DNA of 64,000 bases from Micromonospora sp. Llam0 (lineage in GTDB: Bacteria > Actinomycetota > Actinomycetes > Mycobacteriales > Micromonosporaceae), in NCBI RefSeq assembly GCF_003751085.1, contig NZ_RJJY01000001.1, positions 5,084,001 to 5,148,000 of the forward strand. Reading direction: 5' to 3'. This document shows positions 33,332 through 41,800 of the stretch, piece by piece. The notes below the pieces were generated by a model. That model saw nothing but the letters and a program-made list of their open reading frames with translations. It was not told the DNA's origin and made no database searches. The position numbers and the translations under genes were made by a program. Every line of letters starts with the position of its first letter. Position 1 is the first letter of the stretch.

Positions 33332-34885
33332 TCAGCGGTGCAGGTCGGCGGCGAAGAACCGGAGAAGCGGCTGGACGTGCCGGTCCGGTCGACGCCACTC
33401 GGCCAGCAGGTCCTCCAGCAGGTGCAGCTCCTCGACGAGTTCGCCGCCCCGGTAGCGGCGCACCACCGGGTGGATGAAGGCGCTCTCGGACGCCCGGTCG
33501 GGCTGCGGGTGACGTTCGATCGAGAAGACGTCCGGGTATTCGTCCCGCCCCCAGCGCAGCCCGAACGTGTAGTAGTGGCTCTCGCTGCCGAAGCGGCGTA
33601 CCGCGTAGTCCTCAGGCAGGTCGTGGTAGTGCCGGACGTGACCGGTTGCCTGGTCGACGACCAGGGCGTCGACCAGGAACTCGAACTGGGTCCACAGCGC
33701 CGAGCTCCAGTTGACCCGGTCCAGCACCGCCCGGGTCAACGAGTCGGCGTCGGCGGAGACCTTGTCGAAGCCCAGCGGCGCAGCCTCGTACCGCTCGCGC
33801 AGCAGCGCGGTCAGGGTCCGCAGGTTGTACCGGAACCCATCGATGAACGCCGAGGACGCCTTCTTGAAGTCGCGGTCCTGGGCCACGGTGCCGGCGAAGT
33901 AGAGCCCGTCGACGTCGACCGACTGCCAGTCCGGGTCGGTGGCCGGCATCCGGCCGCTGGGGACCAGCTTCGGACTGGCGCTGGCACCGAAGATCGAGGT
34001 GTCCATGGCGAAGCCGGTGCAGCGCAGCACCGACTCGTACTCCATCACCGCGGTCTCGCCGTCGGCGTGGGTGTAGGTGAGGTGCACCTCGTAGCGGTCG
34101 CCGACCGGGCGGATCTCGTCGACCACGCAGTCCAGCACCGAGTGCAGCGTCTTGAACTGGTAGCTGTCCAGCACCGCGCCGTGATGGCCGCGTACGTCCC
34201 CGGGGTGTTTGGTGTTCCAGGCCAGCCGCATCGGCCGGGGGCTGGCCAGGTGCACCATGGAGGCGTGGCCGAGGATCGCCGAGGCGGTCTCGAACGCCGA
34301 GTTGCCCTTGCCGAGGATCAGCACCCGGTGGCCGGCGTAGTCCGCCGGGTCGGTGCTCATCGCCTCGTAGCCGACCGCGTGTTCGATGCCGGTTACGTCG
34401 GGGATGTTCGGCCGGCCCCAGCCGGTGGCCACGACCAGGCACTCGCAGCTGTAGGTCTGGTCACCGGCGGACACCACGAAGCCGTCGTCGGTTTTCTCGA
34501 TCCGCTCGACGCCGACGCCGTACCGGATGGCCAGCCGGTGGTGCCGGGCGAAGTCGGCCAGGTAGCGGACCAGGTCGTCGGCGCTCGGGTAGTACTCCCG
34601 GCTGTAGTCGGAGAAGGGCAGCTCGAACGGCTCGTGCAGCAGCGAGTTCCAGTCCCAGCGGAGTCGGGTCTCCGGGTCGGCGCTGACGGTGTGCACCTTG
34701 TTCAGCGAGATCAGGCCGCGGTGTCTGGGGAACCGCCGGAAGAACTCCCCGGGAGCGTCGGATCGCTCCAGTGTGAGGTAGTCACTGCCGGTCTGCTGCA
34801 GGTAGTAGCTGAGCTGAAGCCCGGCCGGGCCGGCGCCGACGATCAGATACCGGTGGTGGGTGGTCGCGGGCGGCACGTCGGTCAT
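33332..34885 (-). CDS. FAD-dependent oxidoreductase / flavin monooxygenase-like
   Basis: A 517-residue flavoprotein. FAD-binding YLIVGAGPAGLQLSYYLQQ is at the N terminus, and a second Rossmann motif VLILGKGNSAFETAS lies near 180-195. It also has CLVVATGWGRPNIPDV (FMO-type ATG motif) and VDGLYFAGTVAQDRDF. The layout is that of class B monooxygenases and related thioredoxin-reductase-like enzymes. It could oxygenate an intermediate of the adjacent enediyne pathway. ATG 34885 has GGGGAGAG upstream. An AT-rich palindrome lies just before the start. Confidence 0.88.
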   Translation of the reverse strand: MTDVPPATTHHRYLIVGAGPAGLQLSYYLQQTGSDYLTLERSDAPGEFFRRFPRHRGLISLNKVHTVSADPETRLRWDWNSLLHEPFELPFSDYSREYYPSADDLVRYLADFARHHRLAIRYGVGVERIEKTDDGFVVSAGDQTYSCECLVVATGWGRPNIPDVTGIEHAVGYEAMSTDPADYAGHRVLILGKGNSAFETASAILGHASMVHLASPRPMRLAWNTKHPGDVRGHHGAVLDSYQFKTLHSVLDCVVDEIRPVGDRYEVHLTYTHADGETAVMEYESVLRCTGFAMDTSIFGASASPKLVPSGRMPATDPDWQSVDVDGLYFAGTVAQDRDFKKASSAFIDGFRYNLRTLTALLRERYEAAPLGFDKVSADADSLTRAVLDRVNWSSALWTQFEFLVDALVVDQATGHVRHYHDLPEDYAVRRFGSESHYYTFGLRWGRDEYPDVFSIERHPQPDRASESAFIHPVVRRYRGGELVEELHLLEDLLAEWRRPDRHVQPLLRFFAADLHR

Positions 34886-34911
34886 GGATCTCTCCCCGGT
34901 CGGAATATCCA

Positions 34912-34941
34912 TGACTTTTTATGATGAATGCGCATAAGTCA
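34912..34941. promoter_or_regulatory. AT-rich inverted repeat upstream of FAD oxidoreductase
   Basis: TGACTT (34912-34917) and AAGTCA (34936-34941), with inner ATG/CAT extension, flank an AT-rich centre immediately upstream of the FAD-oxidoreductase start. The low GC in this GC-rich setting suggests a promoter/operator. Confidence 0.4.
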
Positions 34942-35094
34942 ATCGGTCGTACGGATCATCGACGACCGTCCGAGGGGCGGTTGCGCGACCCGGTCGGCAT
35001 TCCGATCTCCGTGCCAGGGTGGACGTCCCGGGGCACCCGGAAACCCGGCCATGGTGGACGGGCCGGGCACCCGGGATCGCCGCAGCGGCCGAGG

Positions 35095-35409
35095 TCAGGC
35101 CGCCTGGGTCGCCGGCTCGCGCCGGCCACTGACCTTCGCCGGCGGCATCGGGCCGCCCTTCGCGGTGCCGGACATCTCGTCACCGTCGACCACCACGTCG
35201 AACACCAGGTTCATCCGGATCGGCTTGGTGATCGACTGGAACCAGGACAACCGGTCGCCGGCCAGCTGCAGGTCCTGCAGGACAAGTTCCTCCTTCTCCC
35301 CACGGGAGATCCCCTGCAGCACACCGTCCTTGGTGAACAGTTCGAGCACGGTGTTCCGGGTACCCAGCGGGGTGGCCACGGCGACCTTCCAGAATCCCTC
35401 GACAGACAC
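35095..35409 (-). CDS. Small beta-rich protein (104 aa) next to enediyne core
   Basis: A 104-residue protein with no signal peptide: VEGFWKVAVATPLGTRNTVL, an internal RGEKEELVLQDLQLAGDRL, then NLVFDVVVDGDEMSGTAKGG and a basic end. The alternating strand pattern and the closing 'DGD..SGTAK' are typical of small lipocalin-like (calycin) barrels that bind hydrophobic ligands. GTG 35409 has GAAGGAG upstream. It is divergent from unbV across a 457-base promoter region, so co-regulation with the enediyne core is plausible. The function is unknown. Confidence 0.7.
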   Translation of the reverse strand: MSVEGFWKVAVATPLGTRNTVLELFTKDGVLQGISRGEKEELVLQDLQLAGDRLSWFQSITKPIRMNLVFDVVVDGDEMSGTAKGGPMPPAKVSGRREPATQAA

Positions 35410-35866
35410 GACGGCTCCTTCTCTGCGCGGTGAGCCGGACAGCCGACCGCAATACGACGGTGCACGGTGTCCGGATGACGCGTCATGCGACACCTCACTC
35501 AGGCTAGCCAGCTCCCGTCGCCAAGGGTTTCGCAATATTGCCGTCTTTCCAGCCGATCGGATCGGCGACGGATTGTGACAGATCCGAGAATGCAGCGAAT
35601 CACCGGAGGCAATGTGAAAGAAGCGCTGCACCGTACGGCCGTCGGACGATGATCCCGGTGGCCGACCGTGCCGCGCGGCCTCCCCATCTCCACCCACCCT
35701 CGGCATCAGGAGGATCCCCCGGCGAGCCGGGAGCCACGAGGGCTCCCGTTCACCGCACGCCATTTCCGGAAATTCATCGGATCGGCGTTGCGGCAACGAC
35801 GTCCGCCCTGTCAACTCCGTCGGCCTGGACAACAGCCGATGGTTCCCGCAGTAAGGAGACCAGACC
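35410..35866. promoter_or_regulatory. Divergent promoter region of the enediyne core
   Basis: These 457 gene-free bases lie between the small beta-rich protein gene and unbV. A perfect 8-bp hairpin CGGGAGCC (35728-35735) / GGCTCCCG (35741-35748) lies about 120 bases before unbV. The ribosome-binding site AAGGAG lies eight bases before the unbV GTG. Pathway regulators would be expected to act here. Confidence 0.5.
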
Positions 35867-37837
35867 GTGCTGGGTCAACGCCTGCGCTCGATCAGCCCCG
35901 GAATAACGGCGATTTTACTTCTCGTCGTGATGTTCTTCGTCATCGACGCTCGCGTGTCGGTGGCCGGCGCTGACGAGGTTGCCCAAAAGTACCGGTTCAC
36001 CGAGCTTGAGATCGACTATCCGGAAGGTTACGACCAACTACCTAAACGGAACATCCGTGAGGTCAACGAGTCGTACCACAAGATCCGGTCCTGGATCTCC
36101 TCGGTGGGCGCGAGCATCGCCGTCAACGACCTGACCGGCCACGGGGTGGCCAACAGCCTGTGCTTCGTCGACGTGCGGACCAACGAGGTGGTGGTCACCT
36201 ACGCGCCGACCGCGCCGGCCGCCGACCGGTTCGAGCCGTTCCTGCTCGACCCGGCGCCGCTGCCGATCGACCACACGATGGCGCCGATGGGCTGCGTACC
36301 GGGTGACTACAACTTGGACGGCCGGATGGACATCATGGTGACCTACTGGGGCCGGGTGCCGATCCTGTTCCTGCGCAAGGCCGGCACCGAGCTGCCCGCC
36401 AACGACGCGTACCACCGGCAGGAGATCCTGCCGCAGGACTCGCCGGACGGCCGCTACCACGGTCCGAAGTGGCACACCAACGCCGCCACGGTCAACGACT
36501 TCGACGGCGACGGCAGGCCCGACGTGGTGATCGGCAACTACTTCCCCGAGTCCGACGTGCTCGACCCGGACGGCCAGGACAACGTCGAGATGAACGACTC
36601 GCTCTCCACCGCGACCAACGGCGGCGGGCTGCAGGTGCTGCGCTGGCACGCGGCGACCGCCGGCGAGACGCCGTCGGTGACGTTCGTGCCGGAGCGCGGC
36701 GCGGTCCCGTTCGCCAAGAGCACCGGCTGGACCCTGGCGCTGAGCTCCGCCGACCTGACCGGTCGCGGCCTGCCGGACATGTACGTCGCGAACGACTTCA
36801 CCTTCGACGCCCTGCTGCACAACGTCTCCCGGCCCGGTCGGATCAAGTTCGAGGCGACGTACGGCGAGCGCAGCCACGGCACCCCGAAGTCGTTCCAGCT
36901 GGGCAAGGACTCGTTCAAGGGGATGGGCGTCGACTTCGGCGACCTGGACGCCAACGGCAGCTTCGACATGGTGGTCTCCAACATCACCACCGCCTGGGGG
37001 CTGGAGGAGAGCAACTTCGTCTGGGTGAACCAGGCCGGCTCCGAGGAGGAGGCCCTGCAGAGTCTCTCCGCCGGTACCGCGCCGTTCATCCAGCAGGCCC
37101 GGCCGCTCGGCATGGCCTGGAGCGGCTGGGGCTGGGACGTGAAGTTCGCCGACTTCCGCAACGACGGTGACCTGGAGGTCGTGCAGACGCTCGGCTTCGT
37201 CAAGGGCGACATCGACCGGTGGCCGTGGCTGCAGGAGATGGCGATGTCCAACGACAACCTGCTGTCCAACCCGGCGATGTGGCCGAACATGCAGCCCGGC
37301 GACGACATCGCCGGCGGCCAGCCGCTCGCCTTCTTCGCCCGCACCGACAGCGGCGAGTTCACCAACATCACCGAGCAGCTCGGCCTGGACGTGCCGATCC
37401 CGACCCGCGGTATCGCCACCGCCGACACCCGGGCGACCGGCGCGCTCGACCTGGCCGTGGCCCGGCAGTGGGCCGCCCCGGCGTTCTACACCAACGAGGC
37501 ACCGGACCTCGGTGACTACCTCAACCTGCGGCTGTACCGGCCGACGCTGGACGGCACCGACGCCGACCTGCCCGGCACGCCCGCCTACGGCGCCACCGTC
37601 ACGGTCACCACCGCAGACGGACGCCGGCAGGTCTCCCAGCTCGACGGCGGCAGTGGCCACGGCGGCAAGCGCAGCTTCGAGGTCCACCTCGGACTCGGCG
37701 ACGCCACCGGCCCGGTCACCGTCGACCTGCGCTGGCGTGACCTCGACGGCGATCTGCACAGCACCACCCAGCAGCTGTCGGCCGGCACGCACACCCTCGT
37801 GCTGACCGACCGTGTCCAGGAGGTTCCGAACCGATGA
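35867..37837 (+). CDS. unbV: Enediyne biosynthesis protein UnbV / E3 (CRTAC1-like, FG-GAP + ASPIC/UnbV domain)
   Basis: A 656-residue protein. An N-terminal membrane helix (GITAILLLVVMFFVIDA) is followed by FG-GAP/integrin-like beta-propeller repeats with calcium-loop motifs: GDYNLDGRMDIMV, NDFDGDGRPDVVIGNY, FGDLDANGSFDMVVSN and DFRNDGDLEVVQTL. The C-terminal ASPIC/UnbV domain has GATVTVTTADGRRQVSQLDG and LGLGDATGPVTVDLRW. It belongs to the conserved enediyne 'warhead' set (E3), whose exact chemistry is not established. It starts with GTG and overlaps unbU by ATGA, so it is coupled to the rest of the core. Confidence 0.95.
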   Translation: MLGQRLRSISPGITAILLLVVMFFVIDARVSVAGADEVAQKYRFTELEIDYPEGYDQLPKRNIREVNESYHKIRSWISSVGASIAVNDLTGHGVANSLCFVDVRTNEVVVTYAPTAPAADRFEPFLLDPAPLPIDHTMAPMGCVPGDYNLDGRMDIMVTYWGRVPILFLRKAGTELPANDAYHRQEILPQDSPDGRYHGPKWHTNAATVNDFDGDGRPDVVIGNYFPESDVLDPDGQDNVEMNDSLSTATNGGGLQVLRWHAATAGETPSVTFVPERGAVPFAKSTGWTLALSSADLTGRGLPDMYVANDFTFDALLHNVSRPGRIKFEATYGERSHGTPKSFQLGKDSFKGMGVDFGDLDANGSFDMVVSNITTAWGLEESNFVWVNQAGSEEEALQSLSAGTAPFIQQARPLGMAWSGWGWDVKFADFRNDGDLEVVQTLGFVKGDIDRWPWLQEMAMSNDNLLSNPAMWPNMQPGDDIAGGQPLAFFARTDSGEFTNITEQLGLDVPIPTRGIATADTRATGALDLAVARQWAAPAFYTNEAPDLGDYLNLRLYRPTLDGTDADLPGTPAYGATVTVTTADGRRQVSQLDGGSGHGGKRSFEVHLGLGDATGPVTVDLRWRDLDGDLHSTTQQLSAGTHTLVLTDRVQEVPNR

Positions 37838-38829
37838 CCACGACCGCCGAACGCCAACAGACCGTCGGTACGACGACGGCCCCCGCCGGCCCACCCGCGC
37901 CGGCGGCGAAGGAACCGGACCGCCGCTACCTGGCGCTGCGCAACTTCGCCATCTCGATGACCGTGTTCAACATCCTCGGGTACACCGTCCTGGGCTTCGA
38001 GCAGCCGTGGCTGTGGCCGATCCTGGCGGTGCTGGTGGGCTACGCCACCGAGCTGGTCTTCGAGACCTTCAGCGCCCGGATGCAGCAGCGGGCACCCCGG
38101 TACGCCGGACGCGGCGGACGCGGCCTGTACGAGTTCCTGCTGCCCGCCCACATCACCGCGCTGGCCTGCAACATGCTGCTGTACGCCAACGACATGTTCC
38201 TGCCGATCGCGTTCGCAGTGATCGTCGGGGTCACCGGCAAGTACGTCTTCCAGGCCCCGGTGTACGGCCGGATGCGGCACTACATGAACCCGTCCAACCT
38301 GGGCATCACCGTGGCCCTGGTCTGCTTCGGCTCGTGGATCTCGATCGCCCCGCCGTACCAGTTCACCGAGGGTGCCAACACCTTCTTCCGGATCATGATC
38401 CCGATCATCATCGTCACCGCCGGTACGGTGATCAACGCCATGCTGACCCGCAAGGTGGCGTTGATCGTCGGCTGGCTGGGCGGCTTCGCCATCCAGGCGC
38501 TGCTGCGGCACTGGATCTGGGACGTGGCGCTGTTCTCCGCGCTCGGCGTGATGGCCGGGGTGGCGTTCGTGCTGTTCACCAACTACATGATCACCGACCC
38601 GGGGACCACCCCGGTCAAGCCGATCCACCAGTTCATGTTCGGGTCGTCGGTGGCCATGGTCTACGGCGTACTGATGCTGTTCAACGTCGTCTACACGCTG
38701 TTCTTCGCCGTCGTCGTGGTCTGCGGCGCGCGCGGCATCTACTGGTGGATGGTCCACCTGCGCAAGCGCGCCCAGCAGCAGGCGGCGGTGGCACCCGCCC
38801 CCGCGCCGGTGGCCGGCGCGGCGGCGTGA
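37834..38829 (+). CDS. unbU: Enediyne biosynthesis protein UnbU / E4 (integral membrane)
   Basis: A 331-residue membrane protein with about eight to nine helices and an Ala/Pro-rich tail. The sequence MRHYMNPSNLGITVALVCFG recalls the NPS motif of RnfD/NqrB-type subunits, to which UnbU proteins are distantly similar, so a redox or transport role in the membrane is conceivable (inference). It is the E4 member of the enediyne core set. It is translationally coupled to unbV and is followed after 13 bases by pksE. Confidence 0.95.
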   Translation: MTTTAERQQTVGTTTAPAGPPAPAAKEPDRRYLALRNFAISMTVFNILGYTVLGFEQPWLWPILAVLVGYATELVFETFSARMQQRAPRYAGRGGRGLYEFLLPAHITALACNMLLYANDMFLPIAFAVIVGVTGKYVFQAPVYGRMRHYMNPSNLGITVALVCFGSWISIAPPYQFTEGANTFFRIMIPIIIVTAGTVINAMLTRKVALIVGWLGGFAIQALLRHWIWDVALFSALGVMAGVAFVLFTNYMITDPGTTPVKPIHQFMFGSSVAMVYGVLMLFNVVYTLFFAVVVVCGARGIYWWMVHLRKRAQQQAAVAPAPAPVAGAAA

Positions 38830-38842
38830 GGGAAGGTATCTG

Positions 38843-41800
38843 ATGAGTGACCGTATCGCGGTGGTCGGGATCGCCTGCCGGTATCCCGACGCCGACTCCC
38901 CCAACCAACTGTGGGAGAACGTGCTCACCGGCCGCCGGGCCTTCCGCCGGCTGCCGGACGAGCGGATGAACCACGAGGACTACTACTCCCCCGACCCGGC
39001 CGCGCCGGACCGGTTCTACTCGGCCAAGGCGGCGGTGCTGGAGGGGTTCGAGTTCGACCGGGTCAAGTACCGGATCGCCGGCAGCACCTTCCGGTCCACC
39101 GACATGACCCACTGGCTGGCCCTGGACACCGTCGCCCGGGCCCTGGCCGACGCCGGCTTCGCCGACGGTGAAGGGCTGCCGGCGGCCAGCACCGGCGTGG
39201 TCATCGGCAACACCCTGACCGGTGAGTTCAGCCGGGCGAACCTGCTGCGGCTGCGCTGGCCGTACGTCCGGCGCACGGTCGGCGCGGCCCTGCGCGAGCA
39301 GGGCTGGGACGACCCCGCGGTGACCGCCTTCCTGGACGATCTGGAGCCGCGCTACAAGGCGCCGTTCCCGCCGATCGACGAGGACACCCTCGCCGGTGGG
39401 CTGGCCAACACCATCGCCGGGCGGATCTGCAACCACTTCGACTTCAAGGGCGGCGGGTACACCGTGGACGGTGCCTGCTCGTCGTCGCTGCTGTCGGTCG
39501 CCACCGCCTGCAACGCGCTGAGCAACGGCGAACTGGACGCGGCGGTCGCCGGCGGGGTGGACCTGAGCATCGACCCGTTCGAGGTGATCGGCTTCGCCAA
39601 GACCGGCGCGCTGGCCACCGCCGAGATGCGGGTGTACGACCGCAACTCCAACGGCTTCTGGCCCGGTGAGGGCTGCGGCATGCTGGTGCTGATGCGCGAC
39701 GAGGACGCCGTCGCCCGGGGTCTGCGTCGGCACGCGGTCATCGCCGGCTGGGGCTACTCCTCCGACGGCAAGGGCGGCATCACCCGGCCGGAGGCCAGCG
39801 GTCACCGGCTGGCCATCCGGCGGGCGTACCAGCGGGCCGGTTTCGGCATCGACTCGGTCGCCTACCTGGAGGGGCACGGCACCGGGACGGCGGTCGGCGA
39901 CGCCACCGAGCTGCGCGCGTTCACCGAGGCCCGCCGGGAGGCGGCGCCGGAGGCCGAGCCGGCCGCGATCAGTACGGTCAAGGGCAACTTCGGCCACACC
40001 AAGGCCGCCGCCGGGGTCGCCGGTCTGCTCAAGGCGATCCTGGCGGTCCGCCAGCAGGTGATCCCGCCGGCCACCGGACACGTCGAGACCCACCCGGAAC
40101 TGGACGTCGAGCAGCCCGCGCTGCGGGTACCGGACAGCGCCCAGCTGTGGCCGGCGGACAAGCCGATCCGGGCCGCGGTCTCGTCGATGGGCTTCGGCGG
40201 GATCAACGCCCACGTGGTGGTGGAGACCGCCGAAACCAGCCGGCGGACCCGGGTCGGCACCGCGACGACGGCACTGGTCCGGTCCCGGCAGGACACCGAA
40301 CTGCTGCTGTTCGACGCCCGGACCCCACAGGAACTCGGCGAACGGCTCGCCGGGCTGGCCCCGTGGGTGGCCCGGCTGTCCTACGCCGAACTCGGCGACC
40401 TGGCCGCCGCGCTGGCCGGGCAGCTGGCCGGCCAGCCGGTCCGGGCCGCGGTGGTCGCCGGCTCCCCGGAACAGGCCGCCGGCCGGCTCAGCCGGCTGGC
40501 CGAGGCGGTCGCCGCCGGTGAGCGTACGGTGGTCGACGCCACCGACGGCGTGTTCCTCGGCGCCGCCGGCGGCAACCCGCGCATCGGGTACCTGTTCCCC
40601 GGGCAGGGTGCCGGCCGGCGGGCCGACGGTGGCGCGCTGCGTCGCCGGTTCGCCGAGGTCGACACGCTGTACCGGACGTACCAGCCGCCGGCCGGCACCG
40701 ACCTGGTAGCCACGGCGGTCGCCCAGCCACGGATCGTCACCGGATCGGCCGCCGGTCTGCGGGTGCTGTCCATGATGGGCATCGAGGCCACCGGCGCCGC
40801 CGGGCACAGCCTCGGTGAGCTGACCGCGCTGCACTGGGCCGGGGCGATGGACGAGCCGACGCTGCTGGCCACGGCCGCCGCCCGGGGCCGGATCATGGCC
40901 GACGCCAGCGCCGGTGACGGCACGATGGCCAGCATCTCGGCCGCACCCGAGGTGGTGCAGCCGCTGCTGGCCGGCACGGCGGCGGTGATCGCCGGCTACA
41001 ACAGTCCGCAGCAGACCGTGGTCTCCGGCCCGGTCGCCGCGGTCGAGGAGGTCGGTGCCCGGGCCGAACGGCAGGGCCTGTTCTGGACCCGGATCGCCGT
41101 GTCGCACGCCTTCCACTCCGAGGCGGTCGCCCCGGCGGCGGTGGCGTTCGGCGAGCACCTGGCCGACCAGTCGTTCACCCCGCTGGCCAGGTCGATGGTC
41201 TCCACCGTCACCGGTGAGCCGCTGCCGGCCGACACCGACGTCGTCGACCTGCTGCGCCGGCAGGTGCTCGACCCGGTGCGGTTCACCCAGGCGGTGAGCC
41301 GGCTGGCGCAGAGCAGTGACCTGCTGCTGGAGGTCGGCCCGGGTCGGATCCTGCGGGGCCTGGCCGGTGAGATCGCCCCGGACGTACCGACGATCTCGCT
41401 GGAGACCGACAGCCTGTCGCTGTCCGGGCTGCTCAACGCCGTCGGGGCGGCGTACGCGCTGGGCGCTTCGATCGACCATGATGCGTTGTTTCAGGGCCGG
41501 TTCACCCGGCCGCTGGAACCCGGTCGGCCGCTGCGCTTCCTCGCCAGCCCGGCCGAGTCGGCCCCGGCCGGCGACTTCGCCGTCGCCCGGCAGGCCGGAG
41601 CCCAGCCGACCGATCACGCCCCGGGATCCGCGAACGGCTCCCGGGACCAAGCGACGGGGCGCTCCGGTGCGGACAGTCTCGAGGTGCTCCGTCGGCTCGC
41701 CGCCGAACGGGCCGAGCTGCCGCTGGAGGCGGTACGCCCGGACAGCCGGCCCCTCGACGAGCTGCATCTGAGCTCGATCACCGTAGGCCAGATCGTCAAC

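Noticed and set aside
33305..34924. 539-codon plus-strand open frame opposite the FAD oxidoreductase
   Set aside because: Low-complexity Val/Gly/Arg-rich shadow; the minus strand encodes clear FAD-binding motifs.
36038..37894. 618-codon minus-strand open frame opposite unbV
   Set aside because: Shadow of the FG-GAP repeats of unbV; no independent start or family.
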